Positions 10,144-17,653 of a stretch of 21,871 nucleotides of DNA are shown piece by piece (the first letter of the stretch is position 1; every line of letters starts with the position of its first letter). The stretch comes from CAZWVM01 sp964637705 (GTDB taxonomy: Bacteria > UBA8481): positions 1-21,871 of the forward strand of contig CAZWVM010000040.1 in NCBI GenBank assembly GCA_964637705.1, in the 5' to 3' direction. The notes beneath the pieces are model-generated. The model worked only from the letters and a program-made list of their open reading frames with translations, made no database searches and was not told the DNA's origin. The translations under genes were made by a program, and so were the position numbers.

Positions 10144-12402
10144 CTACTGAACGAGAGGCAGGGCGACCTCGAAGCGCGTCCCGCCCCCGGGTTCGCGCTG
10201 GACCGAGGCGCGGCCGCCGTGGGCCTCCGCGAGGGTCTTGACGATGTAGAGCCCGAGCCCGATGTGCCCCCGGCGCTCCTGGTTGTCCGGGCGGTAGTAG
10301 CGCTCGAAGAGATGGGCGATATGCTCGTCGTCGATGCCCGGTCCGTCGTCGCGAACCAGGATCACGGCCTCGGTCGTCGTGGCGGAAAGGCTGACGCGGA
10401 TCTCGTGCCGGGCGTACCGGATCGCGTTGTCGACGAGGTTGGAGATGATCTGGGTGACCTTGTCCGCGTCGGCCATGGCCATGACCGGCCCCTCCGGCAG
10501 GTCCCATTCGAGGTTCCGTTCCGCCTTGCGCGCCAGCGACTGGAGGCTTTCCACGGCCTGCTGGACCGGGCGCCTCAGGTCCAGGCGCTGGCGATCGATG
10601 CGGAGCTGTCCCGCCTCGCCGCGCGCGAGGTCGAGGAGGTTGTCGAAGAGGCGGCCGAGGCGGCCGGCGTTGCGGTGGAGGATCTCGACGAGCTTCATCT
10701 GCGGTTCGTTCACCGCGCCGGCCTTGCCGGCGGAGAGGCTGTCCACGGCGCCGAGCATGATGGCGAGGGGCGTCCGGAGTTCGTGCGCGACCGCGGCGAG
10801 GAAATCGCGCTTCTGCTTGTCGAGTTCCTTCAGTCGCTCATAGGACTCCCTCAGCATCGCCTCCGCCCGGTGCCGATCCGTCGCATCGCGGTAGTTGATG
10901 ATGATCCGCGACGGCTCTCCCTCCTTCGCGATGTCCACGCCGATCATATCGAGCATGCGCCACGTTCCGTCCGCATGGCGCGCCCGGATCTCGATCTTCT
11001 GGATCTCTCCCCTGTGAGCGAGCCCCTTCACCAGGGCTTCCTTCATCTTCGGCAGATCGTCGGGATGGATCAGGTCCTCGGCGTTCTTCCCCACGTTCGT
11101 GCCCGGAATGTAGCCCATCACCCGCTCGACCGCCGGGCTCTGGTAGAGGATCTTTCCCGACCCGTCGAGCTCCAGGATCACGTCGAAGGCATGCTGGACC
11201 CGTGTGCGCAGGCGCGCCTCCTCCGCGAGCCTCCGCTCCGTGACGTCCATGACCAGGCCGAAGAACTCGTCCCCGATCGTCCCGCTGATGCGCACCTCGG
11301 CGAAGAAGATCTTCCCGTCCTTGCGGACGCATTCGATCTCCACGGGCCCATACTGGCCGCTCCGCGCCATCGCGAAGAACCGGTTCTTCATCTCCTCCTG
11401 GCGTTCGGGAACGGCCATCGTCCAAGCGGGGCGCCCGATCAATTCCTCCCGCGAATAACCGAAGATCTCGCACATCGCGCGATTCACCGAGGTGAAGATG
11501 CCGAGACGCGAGGTATAGAGCCCCTGGGTGAGGTTTTCCACCGTGAGGCGGTATCGTTCCTCGCTCGCCCGCAGGTTCTCCTCCATTCGCCGCCGACGCG
11601 TGATATCGCGGATCACACCGACGATGAAACGACGTCCCTCGGGGTCGACATAGAGCGTCTTGCGCGTCACGATCGTATGCCGCTCGCCCTTCGCGTCGGT
11701 GAAGAACTCCTCGTTCACGTTCTCCTCGCCCGAGCGGAAGACCGCCTCGTCCTTCTCCCAGAAGACCTTCGCTTCCGCCTCGGGGAAGAAGTCGAAATCC
11801 GACTTCCCGATGAGTTCCTCCCGAGCGTATCCCATGAAGGCGCAGTAGGCGTCGTTCAGGAGAACCCAGCGGTGCTTCTCGTCCTTGACGAAGATAGGGT
11901 CGGCCACGGAATTGACGATGCGGTCGAGGTAGTCGCGCGAGCGCTCCAGGGCCTCCTCTCCCTTCTTGCGCTCGGTGATGTCCACCGCGGAGGGGATGAG
12001 GAGCTCGATGCGGCCTTCGTCGTTTCGCAGGGGCGTGACCGTGAAGTCGATCGGCATGAGCCCGCCCGCGGCGGAGCGGATCAGGACGTCGAAGCGGCTG
12101 GATTCGCCGGAGGCGGCCCGGTCGCAGGCCTCGCGGACGCGTTCCGACACGGCCTCATCATGGGTCCACCAGGCGCCCTCCCAGAACTTCCTGCCGACGA
12201 CGTCCTCAAGGGAGAGTCCTCCCGCCTTGAGCGGAGCCTGGTTCACGTCGATGACGGTGCCGTCAGGAGAGAGAATGGCGACGAAGGCGAAGAGGCTGTC
12301 AAGGACTCGTCGCAACTGGAGGCTGGCGGGATCGTGGTTTCTCGAGTCGCCGGTCGAATCCGACGCGGTTGCCGAGAAACGGATTTGATCCCCCGGGGTC
12401 AT
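10144..12402 (-). CDS. Cytosolic multi-PAS hybrid-free sensor histidine kinase
   Basis: A soluble sensor kinase of 752 residues without membrane segments. It has four PAS/PAC modules (about 30-145, 155-275, 282-393 and 402-512; each ends in a DITER-like PAC motif), a short coiled linker, a HisKA domain with His540 in AHELRTPLA, and an HATPase_c domain with N-box Asn655/Asn659, G1 DDGPGI (685-690) and G2 GHIGLGLY (712-719). No ligand can be assigned to the PAS domains. No response regulator is adjacent, so it is an orphan; the single-domain receiver at 4091-4528 is one possible target. The start at 12402 is chosen because a strong promoter lies immediately upstream, inside the longer open frame that begins at 12480. 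The leader would be about 8 nt, without a Shine-Dalgarno sequence. Confidence 0.93.
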   Translation of the reverse strand: MTPGDQIRFSATASDSTGDSRNHDPASLQLRRVLDSLFAFVAILSPDGTVIDVNQAPLKAGGLSLEDVVGRKFWEGAWWTHDEAVSERVREACDRAASGESSRFDVLIRSAAGGLMPIDFTVTPLRNDEGRIELLIPSAVDITERKKGEEALERSRDYLDRIVNSVADPIFVKDEKHRWVLLNDAYCAFMGYAREELIGKSDFDFFPEAEAKVFWEKDEAVFRSGEENVNEEFFTDAKGERHTIVTRKTLYVDPEGRRFIVGVIRDITRRRRMEENLRASEERYRLTVENLTQGLYTSRLGIFTSVNRAMCEIFGYSREELIGRPAWTMAVPERQEEMKNRFFAMARSGQYGPVEIECVRKDGKIFFAEVRISGTIGDEFFGLVMDVTERRLAEEARLRTRVQHAFDVILELDGSGKILYQSPAVERVMGYIPGTNVGKNAEDLIHPDDLPKMKEALVKGLAHRGEIQKIEIRARHADGTWRMLDMIGVDIAKEGEPSRIIINYRDATDRHRAEAMLRESYERLKELDKQKRDFLAAVAHELRTPLAIMLGAVDSLSAGKAGAVNEPQMKLVEILHRNAGRLGRLFDNLLDLARGEAGQLRIDRQRLDLRRPVQQAVESLQSLARKAERNLEWDLPEGPVMAMADADKVTQIISNLVDNAIRYARHEIRVSLSATTTEAVILVRDDGPGIDDEHIAHLFERYYRPDNQERRGHIGLGLYIVKTLAEAHGGRASVQREPGGGTRFEVALPLVQ

Positions 12403-12416
12403 CAGCGTTCGAGCGG

Positions 12417-12445
12417 AATATAACAACCCGTATGCGAGGTGTCGA
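12417..12445 (-). promoter_or_regulatory. Promoter of the PAS histidine kinase
   Basis: On the minus strand TCGACA (12440-12445), a 17-base spacer and TATATT (12417-12422): five of six consensus matches in each hexamer. The predicted start at 12410 is a G, leaving an 8-nt leader (GAACGCTG) before the ATG at 12402. It sits in the gap after the VanZ/CBM9-like gene. Confidence 0.65.
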
Positions 12446-12463
12446 GGAACGAATGATTCGGAT

Positions 12464-14404
12464 TCAACGCGCGAATCCAAACCGCCAGGGCCGGTGGAAC
12501 CAGCCGCGGGTCGGGGACCAGGCCTGGTAGACGTATCCCTCCAAGGGCGAGCCGTCGATCCGCGTGACGTTCAAGCGAATCCCGTGCCAGAGCCGGACCG
12601 GCGTCAGGCCGAGGGAAGCGAGCGGGATCCGAGCCTCGAGAATCCATCCCTCATCGAAGCGCTCGACGCGCGCCTCCAGGCCCGGCGCGTCCCAGCGCTT
12701 CGAGGCCTCGAAGTCGATGGACGGCGCGAACTCGACAAGCGCGTCCGTAATCCCGCCGCTCGGGCTGAATTCCAGTTCCACGTACCGGCGGCCCCGCCCC
12801 TCGGTGTCGATGAAGATCTCGACGCAGTCCTCGCGCCAGAGGTCGGTGTCGCGGCCCTTGAGGGTGGAGACGATCCGCGTGTCGGGGCAGAGGACGCGCA
12901 GGACGAGGTCGGAATCGCCGCACAGCAGGGTAAAGCGAGCGGGCGAATCGACATCCGAACCGTCGAGTCCCCGGAGCGTCTGCGGTTCCGCGGGCACCGG
13001 CCCGCCCGCGGCGGGAATCTCGATCGCCGGCATCGAGCGGCGGAAAACGGCGATGAAAGACCGGTCGAGGTGTCCGACCGAAGCCCGATCGGCCGGCGGC
13101 TCATTCATCATGAAACCTCGGGTCGTGAGAAAAAAGTAAGAGGCCGACACGAGCTCCAGCAGGAGAACGGCAAGAATCGACGCGCTCCACCCCGCATGCG
13201 CGAAGAGCCTCGGCGCGAACGCGACAAGAGCGATAAGCACCAGCCCGACGAGGACGACGAACCAACGTGGAAGGACCGTGATGATCCGCGCCGCCACCGC
13301 GCTCTCGTAGATCGGGAAATCCTTCCCGGCGAGCACACGTCGATATCCCTCGAGTTTCTCCTCGCTCCACCGCGTCCCGCTCATGTCCATGAGATCCCCG
13401 AAGTAGTCCTCCAGGATCGCGTTCTCCCGCTCCGCGACGAAAAGGTTCTTCATGGCCTCCCCGGCCGCGGCGGAGTCGATGATGGCCGCCGAGTCGGTCG
13501 CCCGGGCGGCCTCGAGGTATTTCGATTCGTACCGGTCTCGCCGGAAGAGGTGAACGCGGAACTCGTTGAGGCGAGGATGAGTCGAGGCCGGGTAGCGCGC
13601 GAGGAAGCTGTCGTAGGGAACGGTGTCGCAGGCGCGGAGATCCTCGAGGGCCGGCGGCGGGAGCGAGGCACGGGAATCGGAGAGCTCCTCCGGACCGGGG
13701 AGGCGCGTGTTGAAGTCGTATCCCCGCGGGTCGAGGATGCGCACGCCCCACTCCTGTGCGAAGAGCAGGAAGGCGAGCAGGGCCGCGGCCATAATCGTTC
13801 CGCTCACGCGAATCGCGTTGAGCCCGCTCCGGTCCGGCGCGGGCCGCGGCTCCTTCTCGAAGAGGCGGAAGATGACGAGCGGCAAACCGACCGAGACGAC
13901 GTTCCAGAGAATGTCCACGAACTCGCCGGTGCGGCGCGGAGTCACGTGCTGGAGGCTCTCGTCGCATGTCCCGATGAGAACGCCGGTGAAGAAGGCCGCG
14001 GGCCAGGCGGCCGCCGTCGGGTGGGCGCAGGTCCAGGCCCGGTAGAGGAAGAAGGACAGCACTCCATACTCGAGGAAATGTAGCTTCTCGGTGGGCACGT
14101 CCATCACGGAGACGAGGCCGGCGTAGATCGCCGTGACGGCGGCGAAGAGCAGGAAGCGGCCGGGGGTGCGGATGACGGGACTGCGCAGGGCCCGAACGAG
14201 GAGTGCCACGAGGATGAACCCCAGCACGGCGGCCGCGAGATGCCCGACCATCGCGTAGCCCTTGTTCGTCTCGAAATTCCGGTTGATGAAGATCGTCATC
14301 GCGTGGGTGATGTCCGGCGCGTAGGGTAGGGTGAGGAAGATGAGGAGCGCCCAGGCGGCGGAGGCCGCGGACCAGGCGGCGACGGCGCGGCGCGGAACGT
14401 TCAT
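12464..14404 (-). CDS. VanZ-like membrane protein fused to a CBM9-like domain
   Basis: A 646-residue protein with about nine membrane segments and an unusual domain set. Residues about 85-185 are VanZ-like: KLHFLEYGVLSFFLYRA followed by DESLQHVTPRRTGEFVDILWN, the DE..Q....R.G...D...N pattern of the family. A soluble middle part (about 225-375) lies between TM7 (201-217) and TM8 (379-399), then TM9 (406-427). Residues about 465-646 resemble family 9-like carbohydrate-binding domains: DLWREDCVEIFIDTEGRGRRYVE, LEARIPLASLG, and the ending YQAWSPTRGWFHRPWRFGF. I infer an envelope protein that binds glycans outside the membrane. The ATG follows the sulfatase stop after one base (TGAcATG), so translation is coupled and a joint role is likely. 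Function unknown. Confidence 0.82.
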   Translation of the reverse strand: MNVPRRAVAAWSAASAAWALLIFLTLPYAPDITHAMTIFINRNFETNKGYAMVGHLAAAVLGFILVALLVRALRSPVIRTPGRFLLFAAVTAIYAGLVSVMDVPTEKLHFLEYGVLSFFLYRAWTCAHPTAAAWPAAFFTGVLIGTCDESLQHVTPRRTGEFVDILWNVVSVGLPLVIFRLFEKEPRPAPDRSGLNAIRVSGTIMAAALLAFLLFAQEWGVRILDPRGYDFNTRLPGPEELSDSRASLPPPALEDLRACDTVPYDSFLARYPASTHPRLNEFRVHLFRRDRYESKYLEAARATDSAAIIDSAAAGEAMKNLFVAERENAILEDYFGDLMDMSGTRWSEEKLEGYRRVLAGKDFPIYESAVAARIITVLPRWFVVLVGLVLIALVAFAPRLFAHAGWSASILAVLLLELVSASYFFLTTRGFMMNEPPADRASVGHLDRSFIAVFRRSMPAIEIPAAGGPVPAEPQTLRGLDGSDVDSPARFTLLCGDSDLVLRVLCPDTRIVSTLKGRDTDLWREDCVEIFIDTEGRGRRYVELEFSPSGGITDALVEFAPSIDFEASKRWDAPGLEARVERFDEGWILEARIPLASLGLTPVRLWHGIRLNVTRIDGSPLEGYVYQAWSPTRGWFHRPWRFGFAR

Positions 14405-14405
14405 G

Positions 14406-16139
14406 TCAGCGGGTGACAGGCCGGACCTCGAACTCGACCCACTCGCTCCACTCGCGCGGCTCGCGGTCCACCGCGACGCGGACGCGGTAGGGGCTGTAGA
14501 GGGCGAGGTAGGTGCTCCAGTAGGAGGGCTCGAAGGGCCCGTAGACCTTCTCGTTGCCCGTCACCTCGATGAAGCCGTTGAGGTGATACGTCCCCTGGCC
14601 GACGTCGTATTCGATCACGTACGGCACGTCGGCGCGGCCCGTCCAGCGGATCGCGGCGCGCCCCTCGTCGGAGGCGGCGTCGAGGATGTCGCCGGGCGCG
14701 GGGGCGAGGATCGCGGGCGGAACCGGCACGCCGGTGAGATCGAGGGGTTGCGGCGGGAAGAGCCAGGCCTTGAGCCGCTGCCAGGGCGAACGCCGCGCGA
14801 GCGGGTTCTCCGCGGGCGGCGCGAGTCGCGATCTCTCCTCGACCCACTCGAAGAGGCGCTGGCGCAGTTCGTTCGCCTTCCCGGGATTCTCCGCGACAAG
14901 ATTCCTCGTCTCGAGCGGGTCCTCCGCGAGATGATAGAGCTCGAACCGCGCCTGGTCCTCCTTGAAGAAGTAGTGGATGAGCTTCCAGGTCCCGTCGGAG
15001 ACGGCGCGGATCCGGTCGGTGACGTTCGCGGGGTCCGGCTCGCCGTACCCGGCGCGCGACGTCTGGACGAAGGCGACGCGGTCCGCGGTCTCCTCTCCCC
15101 GGATGACCGGGACGAGGCTCCTCCCCTCGAGGAACGACGGCACGGGGATGCCGAGGAGATCGAGGACGGTCGGCATGACGTCGATGCCGCGCACCTGGGT
15201 CTCGATGAAACGACCATCGGGGAACTCCCTCGGGAAGAAGACGAGGAAGGGGACGTTGACGATCTCGTCGTACAGGGTCCCGTTGCGGCTCGTCGAGGCG
15301 TGCCCGACGAAGCCATGCTCGAAGAGTTCCTCGCCGTGATCCGCCCCGACGATGAGGATGGTGTTTTCGGCGAGCCCGAGCCGTTCCAGCGTCCTGACCG
15401 TCCGCTCGATCTCGCGGTCGAGGAGGAGGAGCTCTCCGTCGTACAGCGCCTCGACGACGGCGCGGTCCTGCGGCTCGAAGCGAATCGAGCCGTCGCGCGG
15501 GATGACGTAGTTGGTGTAGACGGTCCGGTAGACGCGCTTCCACGAGGCCCGGTCGTCGCGGAAGGTGTCGGAGAAGAAGCGGAAGAAGAGCTCGCTATCG
15601 GTGTTGTAGCCGTTATACGGGAGGTGCGGCTCGAGGAACTGGTGGAAGAGGAAGAAAGGGCCTTCGCGACCGTGCTCCTCAAGCCACGCGGCCGGGTGTT
15701 GAATCGTGACGGTGTCGAAGCCGAGCTTCTCGTGGTTCGGGTCTCCCTGCCACCCCTCGAGCCGCGGGATCCGGTATCCGTATTCCTTGAGAATCTCCAG
15801 GGGCGTCACCCATGCGGGCGCGATGTTGCGGCCGCGCGTCTCGACCTTGTGCACGGGGCTGGAGAGCCCGGAGAAGATCGAGACGAGGTTCTCGTTGGTC
15901 CAGCCGGAGGGATTGATCATGCGGTCGAAGACGGCGGCGCGCGGGGCGAGCGAGGAGAGGAAGGGCATGGTGTTGCGGGGGTAACCGTAGAACGGGAGGT
16001 GGCGCTTGTTGAAGCTGTCGGAGGTGAGGTAGAGGACGTTGTAGGACTGGATCGGCGGGCGGCGTGGCACGCGGAGGAACCAGAAGGCGATGGCGACGAG
16101 GAGGGCGAGCGCGAGGAGGGCGGCGAGGAGTTTCTTCAT
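14406..16139 (-). CDS. Membrane-anchored sulfatase-superfamily hydrolase or transferase with Thr nucleophile
   Basis: A 577-residue alkaline-phosphatase-superfamily enzyme, anchored by TM 4-22 and facing the periplasm. Metal ligands are visible: Asp41 (LYLTSDS), Asp267-His268 (GADHGEE) and His280 (GFVGHAS). The formylglycine motif of classical sulfatases (C/S-x-P-x-R) is missing; the equivalent stretch is SGWTNENLVSIFSG, with Thr81 the likely nucleophile. That favours a phosphodiesterase- or transferase-like reaction over classical sulfate ester hydrolysis. The enzyme domain spans about 33-440; a C-terminal beta-sandwich of fibronectin-III type (about 475-577) follows. The frame stays open upstream to 16481, but the start at 16139 gives a proper signal anchor and lies just after a good promoter. 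It is followed by, and coupled to, the VanZ/CBM9-like gene. Substrate unknown; a surface glycan or glycolipid is inferred. Confidence 0.88.
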   Translation of the reverse strand: MKKLLAALLALALLVAIAFWFLRVPRRPPIQSYNVLYLTSDSFNKRHLPFYGYPRNTMPFLSSLAPRAAVFDRMINPSGWTNENLVSIFSGLSSPVHKVETRGRNIAPAWVTPLEILKEYGYRIPRLEGWQGDPNHEKLGFDTVTIQHPAAWLEEHGREGPFFLFHQFLEPHLPYNGYNTDSELFFRFFSDTFRDDRASWKRVYRTVYTNYVIPRDGSIRFEPQDRAVVEALYDGELLLLDREIERTVRTLERLGLAENTILIVGADHGEELFEHGFVGHASTSRNGTLYDEIVNVPFLVFFPREFPDGRFIETQVRGIDVMPTVLDLLGIPVPSFLEGRSLVPVIRGEETADRVAFVQTSRAGYGEPDPANVTDRIRAVSDGTWKLIHYFFKEDQARFELYHLAEDPLETRNLVAENPGKANELRQRLFEWVEERSRLAPPAENPLARRSPWQRLKAWLFPPQPLDLTGVPVPPAILAPAPGDILDAASDEGRAAIRWTGRADVPYVIEYDVGQGTYHLNGFIEVTGNEKVYGPFEPSYWSTYLALYSPYRVRVAVDREPREWSEWVEFEVRPVTR

Positions 16140-16148
16140 GACGGTTGA

Positions 16149-16177
16149 ATGGTAGGAGAGGGCGGGGGGCGAATCAA
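16149..16177 (-). promoter_or_regulatory. Promoter of the sulfatase-like/VanZ operon
   Basis: On the minus strand TTGATT (16172-16177), a 17-base spacer and TACCAT (16149-16154). The predicted start near 16142 leaves a leader of about 3 nt (GTC) before the ATG at 16139. No Shine-Dalgarno sequence is present. The -35 hexamer is identical to those at 6801-6806 and 17620-17625. Confidence 0.6.
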
Positions 16178-16226
16178 GGCGCGCCAGGCTCGAACGGTCG
16201 ACCGGCAAAAATGATGGAAAAATCGA

Positions 16227-16255
16227 TTGCCTTGCTTCGGCCCGGGGCGGATGAT
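16227..16255 (+). promoter_or_regulatory. Possible promoter of the GGDEF gene
   Basis: TTGCCT (16227-16232), a 17-base spacer and GATGAT (16250-16255). Transcription would start near 16262 and give a leader of about 53 nt containing GGGGGAT before the ATG at 16315. Matches are moderate (four of six in each hexamer). It is divergent from the sulfatase promoter. Confidence 0.35.
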
Positions 16256-16314
16256 GCCTGAGGGGTCGCGAAGCACGGCGACAGGGGAAGTTCATTCCGG
16301 GGGATGACGCGCTC

Positions 16315-17595
16315 ATGACCGAACGAAGGAAACCCGCCCTGATCACGCCCGCCTCGGACGACGCCGCGGAGGCGGCGCGCCTGAGACTGGAGCTGAATTC
16401 CCTCCGCACCGAGCTCGAATTCAAGAACCAGATGATCCGCCTCCTCAACCAGGTGAACGCGAACATGCGCGCCTCCTTCAAGAGCCGCGAGGTCCACTAC
16501 CTGGTGCTGATGAGCGTCATCCTCGGGCCGGGCCTGCGCATGAACCGCGCGATGCTCTTCGTCCGGCACCCGAAGGAGCGCGTGCTCGAGGGGGCGATGG
16601 CCCTGAGCCCGGAGTCGGTGGAGGAGCTCAACGACTTCTACGCGGAGGCGGACGAGCGGAAGATCGGCCTCGAGGACTACCTGAAGCGCTTCTACGAGAA
16701 CGACCTGAAGGTGAAGAACCGGCTTTCAAAAATGGTGACGACGATCCGCTGCGAGCGGAAGGCCCCGAACTTCCTGAACGCGGTCCTGAACGCGAAGCAG
16801 GCGCGCTATTTCCGGAAGGCGCGGGCCGAGGACTTCAAGGGTCTCGGAGCGCTCCGGCGCGAGCTCAAGGGCGAATTCATCGCCGCGCCGATCTTCTACG
16901 GGAACGAGGAATTGGGCGTCATCGTGGCGGACAACCGTTTCACCCGCAAGAACCTCGCGCCCGGCGACGTGACCGCCCTTCAGACGCTCTGCAAGTTCGC
17001 CTCCTCGATGATGACGACCGCGCGCAAGGTGGAAGAGGCGGAGAAACTCTCGATCGAGGACGAGCTGACGGGCGCGGCGAACTACCGGGAGCTGCGGGAC
17101 CGGACCGAGCACGAGATCGAGCGGGGGAAACGTTATCACCGCCGCTTCTCCCTCTCGCTCATCGACATCGACGACTTCAGCCTCTTCAACGAGTCGAACG
17201 GCCACGTCACGGGCAACAAGCTGCTCATCGACCTCGTCGCCGCCGTCCGATCGCGCATCCGCAACGTCGACCTCCTGGCGCGGTACGGCGGGGAGAAGTT
17301 CTGCGTCCTGATGCCGGAGACGGAGAAGAACGGAGCCCTGGTGGCGACGGAGAAGATCCGCTCGCTCATCCGCCGCCGGAAGTTCACGGGGATGGAGAAG
17401 CTCCCCCACGGCCGCGTGACGGTCTCGGCGGGCGTCGCGACCTACCCCGAGGACGGCCGCGACTTCGATGCCCTCATCGGCTACCTCTCACGCCTCCTCC
17501 ACCTCGCCAAGGCCGGCGGGAAGGACACGGTGCAGGCCGAGAGCCTGGAGATGTCGATGAGGAAGAAGGCGGCGAAGCGCCCCCGCGGCCGCTAG
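16315..17595 (+). CDS. GAF-GGDEF protein with degenerate active site and intact RxxD site
   Basis: A cytoplasmic 426-residue protein: coiled coil (about 18-50), a GAF-like sensory domain (about 55-240) and a GGDEF domain (about 245-412). The signature is GGEKF (325-329), with Lys328 replacing the usual Glu. Compared with PleD, metal ligand Asp284 (D327) and Asn292 (N335) are kept, but Ser289 replaces K332, Glu293 replaces D336, Asn301 replaces the guanine-contacting D344, and Lys replaces R446 in AKAGGK. The inhibitory-site motif RxxD is intact at Arg316-Asp319. I infer a c-di-GMP-binding receptor or an enzyme of altered activity rather than an ordinary diguanylate cyclase. GGGGGAT upstream supports the ATG. 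The basic tail KKAAKRPRGR is unremarkable. Divergent from the sulfatase and upstream of the GH99-like gene. Confidence 0.9.
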   Translation: MTERRKPALITPASDDAAEAARLRLELNSLRTELEFKNQMIRLLNQVNANMRASFKSREVHYLVLMSVILGPGLRMNRAMLFVRHPKERVLEGAMALSPESVEELNDFYAEADERKIGLEDYLKRFYENDLKVKNRLSKMVTTIRCERKAPNFLNAVLNAKQARYFRKARAEDFKGLGALRRELKGEFIAAPIFYGNEELGVIVADNRFTRKNLAPGDVTALQTLCKFASSMMTTARKVEEAEKLSIEDELTGAANYRELRDRTEHEIERGKRYHRRFSLSLIDIDDFSLFNESNGHVTGNKLLIDLVAAVRSRIRNVDLLARYGGEKFCVLMPETEKNGALVATEKIRSLIRRRKFTGMEKLPHGRVTVSAGVATYPEDGRDFDALIGYLSRLLHLAKAGGKDTVQAESLEMSMRKKAAKRPRGR

Positions 17596-17619
17596 GTCTC
17601 CGCATACCATTAAAACGAC

Positions 17620-17647
17620 TTGATTATACGCTTTAGCTAGCCATAAT
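17620..17647 (+). promoter_or_regulatory. Promoter of the GH99-like gene, leaderless geometry
   Basis: TTGATT (17620-17625), 16-base spacer, CATAAT (17642-17647), GGCCCC and then the GTG at 17654, which coincides with the predicted +1. There is no Shine-Dalgarno sequence. The elements are the same as those upstream of the histidine kinase at 6771. It lies in the 58-nt A/T-richer gap after the GGDEF gene. Confidence 0.68.
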
Positions 17648-17653
17648 GGCCCC

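Noticed and set aside
10219..12423. 734-codon open frame antisense to the PAS kinase
   Set aside because: Low-complexity, Arg/Asp/Leu-rich product with no motif, mirrored from a clear kinase; a typical GC-rich shadow frame.
12575..12600. TGGCACG-N-TCGC on the minus strand as a sigma54 promoter
   Set aside because: The -12 part reads TCGC instead of TTGC and it lies inside the coding sequence of the VanZ/CBM9 gene.
12494..14083. 529-codon open frame antisense to the VanZ/CBM9 gene
   Set aside because: Charged low-complexity shadow; the sense strand has membrane segments and family motifs.
14331..16148. 605-codon open frame antisense to the sulfatase-like gene
   Set aside because: No recognisable motif; the opposite strand has metal ligands, anchor and promoter.
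16140..16481. Upstream extension of the sulfatase-like frame to 16481
   Set aside because: It would bury the signal anchor, overlap the GGDEF gene and run through the TTGATT/TACCAT promoter.
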